A stretch of 7,063 nt of DNA, taken from NCBI GenBank assembly GCA_022615525.1, contig JAKEGN010000326.1, forward strand, positions 1 through 7,063, read 5' to 3'. This document shows, piece after piece, positions 1-6,661 of the stretch. The position numbers and the translations under genes were made by a program. The notes beneath the pieces were generated by a model, which did not search any database, was not told the DNA's origin, and saw nothing but the letters and a program-made list of their open reading frames with translations. How positions within the stretch are numbered: the stretch's first letter is position 1; every line of letters begins with the position of its first letter. The DNA is from Woeseiaceae bacterium. GTDB taxonomy: Bacteria; Pseudomonadota; Gammaproteobacteria; Steroidobacterales; Woeseiaceae.

Positions 1-1992
1 GCCGTCGGGCAGCAGTTTCCAGGCCTGGCAGTTATCGGCGAGGAACAGCTCCAGGTCAGCCTTCAATCGTTCCTTCAGCGGACGCTGGCGAATCGGGAAG
101 CATACCTCGGTCCGATGAAAGAAATTCCGTTCCATCCAGTCTGCGCTCGAGCAGAAGTATTCCTCGTCGCCACCGTTACGGAAGTAGTAGATACGTGAAT
201 GTTCAAGAAACCGGCCAACGATGGAACGCACGCGGATATTGTCAGACAGGCCGGGAACTCCGGGCCGAAGTGAGCACATACCGCGAACGATGAGGTCGAT
301 CTGCACGCCGGCTGAAGATGCACGATACAGGGCATCAATGATCTGCGGTTCTATGAGCGCATTGATCTTGGCGATTATGCGTGCCTCGCTGCCGGACTCC
401 GCATGCGTGATTTCGCGCTCGATCTTTCCTTTCAAGGCGTCGAACAACGCAAACGGCGCGGTAAGCAGCCGGTTAAGATTCTCTGCAGCGGTCATGCTGG
501 TGAGCTGCAGGAATACCTTGTGCACGTCTTCGCCGAGCTTGCGGCTGGAGCTGAAGTAACCGTAGTCCGTATAAAGACGAGCCGTGCCCGGGTGATAATT
601 GCCGGTGCCCAGGTGGACATATCGCTTGATGCCGCCGTGCTCGCGTCGCACGACCATCGACATCTTGGCGTGCGCCTTGAACCCGACCAGGCCATAGACG
701 ACGTGCGCGCCGGCTTCCTGAAGCCTGTTCGCCAGCGAGATGTTTGCCGCTTCATCGAAGCGCGCCATCAGTTCGACGATGACAGTTACCTCTTTCCCGG
801 CGCGCGCCGCCTTGACGAGGTGATTCACAATCGGCGAGTCAGCGCCGGTTCGATACAAGGTTTGCTTGATTGCAAGAACCTGTGTATCCGCTGCTGCCGC
901 AGCTATGAAATCGACTACCGGCAGGAACGATTGGTAAGGGTGATGCAGCAACACGTTGTTTCTGCTGATGACGGTGAAGATGTCCTCGTCTGTTCTCAGC
1001 GATCTGGGCAGGCCGGGCGTGAACGGCGGGAAACAGAGATCCGGCCGGCCCGCCATATCGCAAACGGCAGCCAGCCGGTTCAGGTTGACCGGGCCGTTCA
1101 CGGTGAAAAGGTCGTCGCGCGTCAGCGCGAAATGGTCGAGCAGGAAGTCGCACAGGTCGTCCGGGCAGTCTGCGCTGACTTCGAGGCGCACCGCCGCGCC
1201 ATAGCGGCTGGCCGCAAGTTGGCCCTCGAGAGACCGGACCAGGTCCTGCACCTCTTCGTCGTCCACATAGAGGTTGCTGTTTCGCGTTGCCCGGAACTGG
1301 TAGCAGCCATCCACAGTCATCCCCGGGAACAGTTCGTCGACATGCTCGTGGATGATCGACGAGAGAAACACGAATTCAATCGCGCCTTCGCTGCCGAACT
1401 CCTCTGGCAATCGTATGACGCGTGGCAGTGACCGAGGCGCCTGTACGATTGCGCGGTCACGATCGCGTCCGAAAGCGTCTTTGCCTTTCAGCCTGACGAT
1501 GAAGTTCAAACTCTTGTTGAGCGTGCGTGGGAAAGGTCGTGACGGGTCCAGAGTCAGCGGCGTAAGGACCGGGACAATTTCATTCTGAAAAAATTGTTTC
1601 AGCCACAGTTTCTGGTCCCTGTTCCATTTGTCACGCGACGGAAAGGCTATCCGCTCGCTTGCCAGTGCCGGCAGAAGCTCGTCATTCAGCAACTGGTACT
1701 GCCTCTGGATCAGCACCAGTGTTTGTTTGCGCACCTCGGCTAATATCTGCCCCGGGGTCAGCTCATCGGGCCCCTGAGCCGGAGCGTCGATCTCGAACAA
1801 TTGCTTGAAAGACGCTACCCGTATCTCGAAGAACTCATCGAGGTTCGTGCAAGAGATGCAAAGAAAACGCAACCTTTCCAGGACAGGCAAAGTGACGTCG
1901 GCGGCCTGGGCGAGCACGCGGCGATTGAACTCGAGCAGGCTGAGTTCGCGATTGATGTACCTGTCTGCCGGCCTTGTAGTTGCGGTGTCCAC
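1..1992 (-). CDS. ppk: polyphosphate kinase 1 (PPK1), C-terminus cut by window edge
   Basis: PPK1 reversibly transfers the ATP gamma-phosphate onto inorganic polyphosphate. The 664 codons in view are open throughout. The N-terminus reads RYINRELSLLEFNR. TNLDEFFEIRVA follows, with Asn50 matching the ATP-contacting Asn45 of the E. coli enzyme. Next come PVLTPLTLDPSRPFP and NKSLNF. The catalytic domains carry Arg381 (LYRTG), Arg411 and His441 in FKAHAKM, the equivalent of the autophosphorylated His435 of E. coli. Then follow YVHLGTGNYHPGTARLYTDY and His598 in FLEHSRIYYF. The His441-His598 spacing of 157 equals that of E. coli His435-His592. The last visible residues, LFLADNCQAWKL, belong to the final PPK domain, so only a few dozen residues should be missing. 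The GTG start at 1992 was chosen because CAGGA lies 6 nt upstream and the protein then begins just before RYINREL. An in-frame GTG at 2058, overlapping the anmK stop as GTGA, would add 22 residues. The gene probably belongs to the upstream anmK unit. Confidence 0.96.
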   Translation of the reverse strand, partial: MDTATTRPADRYINRELSLLEFNRRVLAQAADVTLPVLERLRFLCISCTNLDEFFEIRVASFKQLFEIDAPAQGPDELTPGQILAEVRKQTLVLIQRQYQLLNDELLPALASERIAFPSRDKWNRDQKLWLKQFFQNEIVPVLTPLTLDPSRPFPRTLNKSLNFIVRLKGKDAFGRDRDRAIVQAPRSLPRVIRLPEEFGSEGAIEFVFLSSIIHEHVDELFPGMTVDGCYQFRATRNSNLYVDDEEVQDLVRSLEGQLAASRYGAAVRLEVSADCPDDLCDFLLDHFALTRDDLFTVNGPVNLNRLAAVCDMAGRPDLCFPPFTPGLPRSLRTDEDIFTVISRNNVLLHHPYQSFLPVVDFIAAAAADTQVLAIKQTLYRTGADSPIVNHLVKAARAGKEVTVIVELMARFDEAANISLANRLQEAGAHVVYGLVGFKAHAKMSMVVRREHGGIKRYVHLGTGNYHPGTARLYTDYGYFSSSRKLGEDVHKVFLQLTSMTAAENLNRLLTAPFALFDALKGKIEREITHAESGSEARIIAKINALIEPQIIDALYRASSAGVQIDLIVRGMCSLRPGVPGLSDNIRVRSIVGRFLEHSRIYYFRNGGDEEYFCSSADWMERNFFHRTEVCFPIRQRPLKERLKADLELFLADNCQAWKLLPDG

Positions 1993-2019
1993 ACTGGGTC
2001 CTGACTGGGCGGGTTGCGG

Positions 2020-2025
2020 ATTATA
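2020..2025 (-). promoter_or_regulatory. possible -10 element in front of ppk
   Basis: Reading the minus strand between anmK and ppk, a perfect TATAAT hexamer lies 27 nt before the GTG at 1992. This would place a transcript start about 20 nt ahead of that codon. No convincing -35 hexamer is present 16-18 bp further upstream: the sequence there is GC-rich (TCCGCG or ATCCGC). It could be a weak or activator-dependent promoter allowing ppk expression apart from anmK, or a chance match. Confidence 0.3.
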
Positions 2026-2054
2026 GCAATCGGCCGGTGACGCGCGGATGACGA

Positions 2055-3173
2055 TCACGCACCATAGATGCCGCCCAGCAATACGGACCTCGATGCGCCG
2101 GTGACCGAGGGCAGGTTGCCGGGTTCGCCCGCGATGCGACGCATGGCAAGCCAGGCAAACGCCGCGGCCTCGACCCAGTCAGGATCCAGGCCCTGCGCCG
2201 ACGTGGACTGGATCGTGATGCCCTTCAACCGCGCGCCGAGGCGTTGCATCAGGTCACGGTTGTGGAACCCGCCACCGCAGACAAAGACCTCGGTTGTTCC
2301 TGGCGCATGCCGGGTGATCGCATTGGCAATGCTTTGCACGGTCAGTTCCGCAAGGGTAGCCTGAACATCCTGGTCCGCTTGCCGGACTTTGCGGGCTGCA
2401 ATCGTGCTGTCTAGCCATTGGACATTGAAATGTTCGAACCCGGTGCTTTTCGGCGGTGCTGCCGCGAAGTAGGGATCCTGCATCAGGGCGGACAGCAATT
2501 CCCCGGATACCAGCCCTTGCGATGCCCAGCCACCCTCCGGGTCGAAATCCCGATGTTGATGCCGCCTGACCCAGGCGTCCAGCAACGCGTTACCGGGCCC
2601 GGTGTCGAAGCCCGTCACCGGTCCGCGCGCAGGAAGGATCGTGACGTTGGCGATTCCGCCAATGTTGAGCACGACCCGATCCTTGCCAGCATCCCAAAAA
2701 AGCCACTGGTGGAAAGCCGGCGCAAGCGGCGCACCCTGTCCGCCGACAGCCATATCGCCCCGACGGAAATCAGCGACCACCGGAATGCCGCTACGTGCCG
2801 CAATGACGCCGGGATCGCCGATCTGCAGAGTGAAAGGCGGGTCTGCCAGGGGCTGGTGCCTCAGCGTCTGACCGTGGCTGCCGATGGCAACGACGTCCGC
2901 CGCGGCGATGCGGTTCTTCGCCAGTAGCTCCATGGCGGCATCGGCAAAGCACTCGCCCGTCCGGCGGTCCAGCTGTCCCAGGCTGTCGAGCGTACAGCTG
3001 CCCGGATCCTGCCGGACCTTTATAAGGCTTTGTCGCAGTACGTCGGGGTAGGAGAAGCAGTCTGCCGCCAAGACCTCGCAACGGCGATCGCCGAAACGCA
3101 CGATTGCAGCATCGATTCCGTCCATGCTCGTGCCGGACATGAGCCCGAGAAAAAGTCGGTCGGCGGGTTTCAT
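2055..3173 (-). CDS. anmK: anhydro-N-acetylmuramic acid kinase
   Basis: AnmK is a cytoplasmic enzyme that opens the 1,6-anhydro ring of anhydroMurNAc and phosphorylates it to MurNAc-6-phosphate, returning peptidoglycan turnover products to metabolism. At 372 residues it is the usual family length. Visible signatures in order are GLMSGTSMDGIDA (10-22, the N-terminal nucleotide-binding loop of the ASKHA fold), GSHGQT (98-103), QIGD (117-120), DFRRGDMAVGGQGAPLAP (135-152), NIGGIAN (170-176), GFDTGPGN (188-195), VCGGG (298-302) and DWVEAAAFAWLA (332-343). Asp190 in GFDTGPGN is the likely catalytic base, equivalent to Asp182 of E. coli. The ATG at 3173 lies 9 nt after the stop of the M23 peptidase gene and has no clear Shine-Dalgarno sequence, which suggests translational coupling. 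One oddity is KSTGFEHFN, where the E. coli protein as I recall it has KSTGRE. Confidence 0.97.
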   Translation of the reverse strand: MKPADRLFLGLMSGTSMDGIDAAIVRFGDRRCEVLAADCFSYPDVLRQSLIKVRQDPGSCTLDSLGQLDRRTGECFADAAMELLAKNRIAAADVVAIGSHGQTLRHQPLADPPFTLQIGDPGVIAARSGIPVVADFRRGDMAVGGQGAPLAPAFHQWLFWDAGKDRVVLNIGGIANVTILPARGPVTGFDTGPGNALLDAWVRRHQHRDFDPEGGWASQGLVSGELLSALMQDPYFAAAPPKSTGFEHFNVQWLDSTIAARKVRQADQDVQATLAELTVQSIANAITRHAPGTTEVFVCGGGFHNRDLMQRLGARLKGITIQSTSAQGLDPDWVEAAAFAWLAMRRIAGEPGNLPSVTGASRSVLLGGIYGA

Positions 3174-3182
3174 CCGGCCGGA

Positions 3183-4613
3183 CTAAAGCGCAGCGGAGGC
3201 GATCTGGGTGCTCTTGTACTGCAGCAGGTCGTCAAGGATGGGTTCGACGGCCGCGAGAAACTCATCGCGGTACTCCTCTTTTATCGGATCAGCCTGCGGG
3301 AGCTCGACGGTCCTCGGGTTGCGATGCACGCCATTGAGGCGGTACTCGTAATGCAAATGGGCTGCCGTCGCCAGGCCAGTACTTCCAACGTATCCGATCA
3401 CATCGCCCTGTCTTACGCGCTGTCCGATTTTCGCATTGCCCGAGAACCTGGACATGTGCGCGTACAGGGTTGTTATGTTGCCGCCATGTTGCAGAATCAC
3501 GGCGTTGCCGTAACCACCGTTGATGCCGCGAAAGACGACCTTGCCGTCACCGGCAGCCTTGATCGGCGTCCCTGCCGGCGCAGCATAGTCGACACCCTTG
3601 TGTGCACGAATCGTATTCAGTACGGGATGGCGACGGCGCGGATTGAAGCTTGAGCTGATCCGGCTGAAATCGACTGGCGCTCGCACGAATGCCTTGCGCA
3701 CGCTTCTGCCTTCGGGTGTGTAGTAGTCGGACCGCCCGCTCTTGTCAGCAAATCGGATCGCCTGAAACGTGCGGCCATTGTTATTGAACTCGGCGGCAAT
3801 GATGTCGCCGTCCATCACGTACTTGCCGTCCTGATAGATTTCCTCATAAAGGATGTAGTAATCGTCGCCCGACCTGATGTCGAGGACAAAATCGACGTCC
3901 CAGGCGAATATCCCGGCGAGATTCATGATGAGCTTGTCGGATAAACCGGCGGCGTTCGCGCTTTCGAACAATGAGCTGTTGATTCGACCGTAAGCCCGGC
4001 GTCGCTGGAGTTCGATCGGCCGGTCGACAATCTCCGCCGAGAACGCTTCAGAGAATCCCTCGTCATTCCTGCTGACGACGAGCGCGCTCGTCAGGTCCAG
4101 TTTTCGATACAGGCCGACAAGCTTGCCGTTGTCGTGCCTGATCTCCAGCTCGTCGCCGGGTCGCAGCATTCGCAGGCGCGGACCAGCCTCGGGTAGCTTT
4201 GTTATTTGCGCCAGATCTCCGAGATCCAGCTGATTCTTGCGGAACAGCCGATCGAGGGTGTCACCGGAACGCACGGTGAGGTGTATTGAATCGTACGATA
4301 CCGGCGCCGGGTAGAGCGGGGGGTGAAATTCGTGATCGGAGCCAGCCAGAACGTGATCGTCGGTCAGCAGTTCCAGCGCCGGAGCGGCAATGTGGGCGCC
4401 AACCGCATGCAGTTCGGCGCCTGTCGTTGATTGAGCCGCAACATTCCTGTCAGGATAGTCATTTGCTTCGTTCTTGACCCACAATACGAGCGCCAGTCCC
4501 AGCAACGGGATGCCCAGACCGACCGCGAACCACTGCAATGGTCGGGACTTTTTGGTCTTGCTGTAGCTGGCCGGCTTATAGTCGTGACGTAACGGGCTGA
4601 CCGTGCGGTTCAA
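3183..4613 (-). CDS. membrane-anchored M23 family murein DD-endopeptidase (MepM/YebA-like)
   Basis: This predicted zinc metallopeptidase acts in the periplasm and cleaves peptidoglycan peptide cross-links, a space-making role for wall growth. From the chosen TTG at 4613 the protein is 476 residues. It has a short basic cytoplasmic N-terminus (KTKKSRPLQ), one membrane segment at about 28-46 (WFAVGLGIPLLGLALVLWV), and a LysM/OapA-like segment at about 108-162 (SIHLTVRSGDTLDRLF, LRPGDELEI). A middle MepM-type domain follows, then a C-terminal LytM domain at about 325-440. Zinc and catalytic residues are visible in HKGVD (His338, Asp342), YAHMS (His386) and HLH (His419, His421), so it should be active. 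The TTG was chosen because AGGAG lies 6 nt upstream. A longer frame from TTG at 4673 adds 20 residues lacking typical features, has no ribosome binding site, and that TTG overlaps a possible -35 (TTGACG). The gene leads anmK by 9 nt, fitting a wall turnover and recycling unit. Confidence 0.93.
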   Translation of the reverse strand: MNRTVSPLRHDYKPASYSKTKKSRPLQWFAVGLGIPLLGLALVLWVKNEANDYPDRNVAAQSTTGAELHAVGAHIAAPALELLTDDHVLAGSDHEFHPPLYPAPVSYDSIHLTVRSGDTLDRLFRKNQLDLGDLAQITKLPEAGPRLRMLRPGDELEIRHDNGKLVGLYRKLDLTSALVVSRNDEGFSEAFSAEIVDRPIELQRRRAYGRINSSLFESANAAGLSDKLIMNLAGIFAWDVDFVLDIRSGDDYYILYEEIYQDGKYVMDGDIIAAEFNNNGRTFQAIRFADKSGRSDYYTPEGRSVRKAFVRAPVDFSRISSSFNPRRRHPVLNTIRAHKGVDYAAPAGTPIKAAGDGKVVFRGINGGYGNAVILQHGGNITTLYAHMSRFSGNAKIGQRVRQGDVIGYVGSTGLATAAHLHYEYRLNGVHRNPRTVELPQADPIKEEYRDEFLAAVEPILDDLLQYKSTQIASAAL

Positions 4614-4619
4614 GTCAGG

Positions 4620-4624
4620 CTCCT
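4620..4624 (-). promoter_or_regulatory. ribosome binding site deciding the TTG start of the M23 gene
   Basis: The minus strand reads AGGAG, then CCTGAC, then TTG at 4613. The spacing of 6 nt is near optimal. No ATG or GTG is available in frame between the upstream end of the reading frame and the membrane segment, so this site is the main argument for a TTG start here rather than at 4673. Confidence 0.6.
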
Positions 4625-4644
4625 GCGCATCGCTCGAAGGGCTT

Positions 4645-4673
4645 ACTGTACAGTGGCATCCAGAGTTCGTCAA
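4645..4673 (-). promoter_or_regulatory. possible sigma-70-type promoter for the M23-anmK(-ppk) unit
   Basis: On the minus strand TTGACG (4673-4668) is followed after 17 bp by TACAGT (4650-4645), matching 5 of 6 and 4 of 6 consensus positions. Transcription would start near 4638, about 14 nt before the AGGAG ribosome binding site. The -10 overlaps a perfect 10-bp palindrome ACTGTACAGT (4645-4654), which could be an operator. This is sequence inference only. Confidence 0.4.
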
Positions 4674-4818
4674 AGAAAAGTGTTATAACTCATGATCTTA
4701 AAGAAGCTTGCCGAACGAGCCGTGATGAGCGCTTTTGTTCATCGGGAATTCGCTGCGAGATCGTATGCATTACGCGGGGCAATGCGGCATGACGCCGCCA
4801 TGGGAAGCGTGAAGACCA

Positions 4819-6018
4819 ATGAAACGCATTGACAACCAACTGTTGGAGTTGGCTCGGGGCACTGACGAGATACTGCCGGCGGACGGACTGAAACCGAAAC
4901 TCCGGTTGGGCCGGCCTTTGGTTGTGAAGGCTGGTTTCGATCCGACGGCTCCCGATCTGCACCTGGGTCACACGGTATTGATCAACAAGATGCGGCAGTT
5001 CCAGGAGTTCGGCCACGACGTCGTTTTTCTGATCGGGGACTTCACCGGGATGATCGGTGATCCGAGCGGGAAGAATGCGACGAGGCCTCCATTGAGCAAG
5101 GAGGAGGTGGCACAAAATGCCAGGACATATGAAGCGCAGATTTTCCGGATTCTCGATCCGGCACGTACGCGCGTCGAATTCAATTCAACCTGGATGTCGA
5201 AGATGAATGCCGCCGGCCTGATAAGGCTGGCCGCGCAACATACCGTCGCGCGGATGTTGGAACGGGATGACTTCAACCGCCGATACGTCGGCGGGCAGCC
5301 GATCGCGATTCATGAGTTTCTCTATCCGCTGGTGCAGGGTTATGACTCGATCGCGCTCAAGGCAGACGTAGAGCTCGGCGGCACGGACCAGAAATTCAAT
5401 CTGCTGGTCGGCCGGCAACTGCAGCAGAACAGCGGAATGGATCCGCAAATCGTCGTGACGATGCCACTGCTGGAAGGGCTGGACGGTGTCAACAAGATGT
5501 CCAAGTCGCTCGGAAACTACATCGGCATCACGGAGCGAGCCGGCGAAATGTTCGGCAAGATCATGTCTATATCGGATGAGTTGATGTGGCGCTATTTCGA
5601 GCTGCTCAGCTTTCGTCCATTGCCGGAAATTTCAGGACTCAGGACGGAAGTCTCGAACGGCAGAAATCCGCGCGACGTGAAATTCGAGCTGGCCGAGGAA
5701 ATCGTCGCAAGATTCCATGACCGTGCGGCGGCAGAACGCGAGAAAGCGGAGTTCATTGCGCGATTCCAGCAAGGTGCGGTGCCGGGCGATATTGCGGAGG
5801 TTCAACTGAAGTCGAAGGGCGGCAAGCTTGGGATCGCCAGTCTGCTGAAGGCAGCTGGACTGGTCAGCAGCAATTCAGAAGCATTTCGCTTGATTCAACA
5901 GGGCGCCGTGCGAATGGACGGCGAGCGCATCGACGACAGGAGCCTGGAAATTTCAGCGGGCTCGATGCACGTATACCAGGTGGGCAAGCGAAAATTTGCC
6001 AGGGTCATGCTGGCATGA
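4819..6018 (+). CDS. tyrS: tyrosyl-tRNA synthetase
   Basis: This class I aminoacyl-tRNA synthetase charges tRNA-Tyr with tyrosine in the cytoplasm. Its 399 residues match the bacterial TyrS family. The Rossmann catalytic domain begins with KAGFDPTAPDLHLGH, where HLGH (48-51) is the HIGH motif. It continues through GDFTGMIGDPSGK (73-85), HEFLYPLVQGYDS (165-177), ELGGTDQKFNLLVGR (185-199) and NKMSKSLGN (225-233), containing the second class signature KMSKS. A C-terminal S4-type RNA-binding domain (about 337-399) ends the protein. The sequence resembles the TyrZ branch found in Pseudomonas rather than the E. coli TyrS branch, judged by the KMSKS-containing stretch and the lack of an Ile-rich linker; that subdivision is tentative. 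The ATG at 4819 has only a weak GAAG ahead of it, yet the protein start fits the family. It is divergent from the M23 gene and lies directly upstream of the rRNA promoters. Confidence 0.98.
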   Translation: MKRIDNQLLELARGTDEILPADGLKPKLRLGRPLVVKAGFDPTAPDLHLGHTVLINKMRQFQEFGHDVVFLIGDFTGMIGDPSGKNATRPPLSKEEVAQNARTYEAQIFRILDPARTRVEFNSTWMSKMNAAGLIRLAAQHTVARMLERDDFNRRYVGGQPIAIHEFLYPLVQGYDSIALKADVELGGTDQKFNLLVGRQLQQNSGMDPQIVVTMPLLEGLDGVNKMSKSLGNYIGITERAGEMFGKIMSISDELMWRYFELLSFRPLPEISGLRTEVSNGRNPRDVKFELAEEIVARFHDRAAAEREKAEFIARFQQGAVPGDIAEVQLKSKGGKLGIASLLKAAGLVSSNSEAFRLIQQGAVRMDGERIDDRSLEISAGSMHVYQVGKRKFARVMLA

Positions 6019-6304
6019 CGTATTTGCGTCTCGATGATGCCGAGGACACGGTCCAAAGGTGTCGAATCCACCGAAGCCGTATCCGGGGCCGGATTTCGCG
6101 CGACCTTGGCAGAAGAGGTTCCTCTGGCCAGGTCCGTGGGATGGAACCCCGGGGTCGGCTGCCCGGGCTGTCGGCCACGGTCGAACTATCAGAAAGTGCT
6201 GCATTTCAGGCACAAAAACCGGCGGAAAAAGCGCTGCCCGGGGAACTGTGGATACCCGCCGTAACGCCCGTGCGGCAACGGTTGCGGCCATCTGAATTTA
6301 GATG
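6019..6304. other. non-coding spacer between tyrS and the rRNA promoter
   Basis: No gene is supported here. Several short frames exist on both strands, but their composition is Arg/Gly/Pro-rich, they have no recognisable motifs, and some run across the rRNA promoter. The stretch holds several GC-rich palindromes: ATCCGGGGCCGGAT at 6081, ACCCCGGGGT at 6146 and GCCCGGGC at 6161. It ends in an AT-rich block at 6290-6303 (ATCTGAATTTAGAT) directly before the P1 -35, a plausible proximal UP element for the alpha subunits of RNA polymerase. Confidence 0.6.
6081..6096 (+). terminator. weak candidate terminator hairpin after tyrS
   Basis: The palindrome ATCCGGGGCCGGAT lies 62 nt after the tyrS stop and is followed by TT and then C. 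The stem can form 5 bp with a 4-nt loop, but the T tract is too short for a strong intrinsic terminator. It is offered only as the best-placed candidate: no strong terminator is visible between tyrS and the rRNA promoters. Confidence 0.2.
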
Positions 6305-6332
6305 TTGACCGGAGGGAATTGACCGCTATAAT
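6305..6332 (+). promoter_or_regulatory. rRNA operon promoter P1
   Basis: TTGACC (6305-6310) and a perfect TATAAT (6327-6332) are separated by 16 bp, the short spacing typical of rRNA P1 promoters. An AT-rich UP-like block lies immediately upstream. The discriminator after the -10 is GC-rich (GCCCCGC), the feature associated with stringent control by ppGpp and DksA. Transcription should start near 6340, about 340 nt before mature 16S. Confidence 0.8.
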
Positions 6333-6403
6333 GCCCCGCTCGCTCAGGGGGACGGTGCCCTTGAGCCGGACTCCCAAGAAATCAGACACAGGCACACGAG
6401 GGC

Positions 6404-6433
6404 TTTCGTTTGGCTGCTCATCGCCTGTATAAT
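6404..6433 (+). promoter_or_regulatory. rRNA operon promoter P2 (candidate)
   Basis: A perfect TATAAT (6428-6433) lies about 100 bp downstream of the P1 -10, the usual P1-P2 distance. Its -35 is poor: TTTCGT with an 18-bp spacer or TTCGTT with 17. Transcription would start near 6440, a few nucleotides before the large leader hairpin. Tandem P1/P2 promoters are standard for gammaproteobacterial rRNA operons. Confidence 0.55.
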
Positions 6434-6447
6434 TGTGGGTCTGCTTT

Positions 6448-6527
6448 GATTCAGTGGACACTTACCCTGTTTGGCCCCCGGCAAGTCCGGCGGGTCGCAT
6501 CAAACAGGGCAAAACTGTCCCTGAATC
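6448..6527 (+). promoter_or_regulatory. large boxB-like leader hairpin of the rRNA operon
   Basis: Three nested inverted repeats form one long stem-loop. The outer stem pairs GATTCAG-T-GGACA (6448-6460, one bulged T) with TGTCCCTGAATC (6516-6527). The middle stem is a perfect 9-bp pair, CCCTGTTTG (6465-6473) with CAAACAGGG (6501-6509). The inner stem pairs CCC-CCGG (6475-6481) with CCGG-C-GGG (6487-6494) around a CAAGT loop. It sits 6 nt before boxA, where boxB hairpins lie in rRNA antitermination leaders. It is not followed by a T tract, so it is not a terminator. Confidence 0.75.
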
Positions 6528-6533
6528 GAAATC

Positions 6534-6545
6534 GCTCTTTAACAA
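6534..6545 (+). promoter_or_regulatory. boxA antitermination element
   Basis: GCTCTTTAACAA matches the gammaproteobacterial rRNA boxA core exactly. It binds NusB-NusE (S10) in nascent RNA, so that RNA polymerase carrying the Nus factors and SuhB can traverse the rRNA operon without Rho termination. Confidence 0.93.
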
Positions 6546-6560
6546 TAAAATCAGATAATT

Positions 6561-6568
6561 TGTGTGGG
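6561..6568 (+). promoter_or_regulatory. boxC element
   Basis: TGTGTGGG lies 15 nt after boxA, matching the boxC motif at the expected position in gammaproteobacterial rRNA leaders. Confidence 0.75.
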
Positions 6569-6570
6569 TG

Positions 6571-6611
6571 CTCGCGTTGAAGTTTGCTTCATGGCTTACA
6601 TCAAACGTGAG
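6571..6611 (+). promoter_or_regulatory. rRNA leader stem-loop between boxC and 16S
   Basis: CTCGCGTTGA (6571-6580) can pair with TCAAACGTGAG (6601-6611) in 10 pairs, including one G-U and one bulged A. A smaller hairpin GAAG-TTTG-CTTC (6579-6590) competes inside it. Its place in the pre-16S leader suggests a role in early folding or RNase processing of the precursor; this is inferred from position. Confidence 0.5.
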
Positions 6612-6661
6612 AACCAAATACTTCAATTCTTAGTAATTTTGGGGATTACGTTCTGAGGTTG

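Noticed and set aside
403..1431. 342-codon open frame on the plus strand
   Set aside because: It lies antisense to ppk, whose minus-strand frame is intact and carries all catalytic motifs. The plus-strand product shows no recognisable motif and is a shadow of GC-rich coding sequence.
2418..2927. 169-codon plus-strand frame
   Set aside because: Antisense to anmK, with Arg/Pro-rich composition and no motif.
3030..3653. 207-codon plus-strand frame
   Set aside because: Antisense to the anmK start and the M23 peptidase catalytic domain; crosses both genes and has no recognisable features.
4645..4654. LexA (SOS) box
   Set aside because: The half-sites CTGT and ACAG are present but abut with no 8-bp spacer, so this is not a standard LexA site.
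4690..5115. 141-codon minus-strand frame
   Set aside because: Antisense to the tyrS N-terminal coding region, including the HIGH motif; no independent support.
6015..6308. 97-codon plus-strand frame overlapping the tyrS stop as ATGA
   Set aside because: The overlap looks like translational coupling, but the product is low-complexity and Arg-rich, has no motif, and runs into the P1 -35. Two other frames of similar quality overlap it.
6189..6461. 90-codon minus-strand frame
   Set aside because: It runs across both rRNA promoters; the regulatory elements explain the sequence better.
6450..6463. Shared motif with the 16S insert (TTCAGTGGACACTT versus TTGAGTGGACCTT at 6930)
   Set aside because: The similarity is short and imperfect, and part of the second copy is ordinary 16S sequence, so it is probably chance.
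6448..6527. Intrinsic terminator
   Set aside because: The hairpin is strong, but it is followed by GAAATCG and boxA rather than a T tract, and it sits in an rRNA leader.
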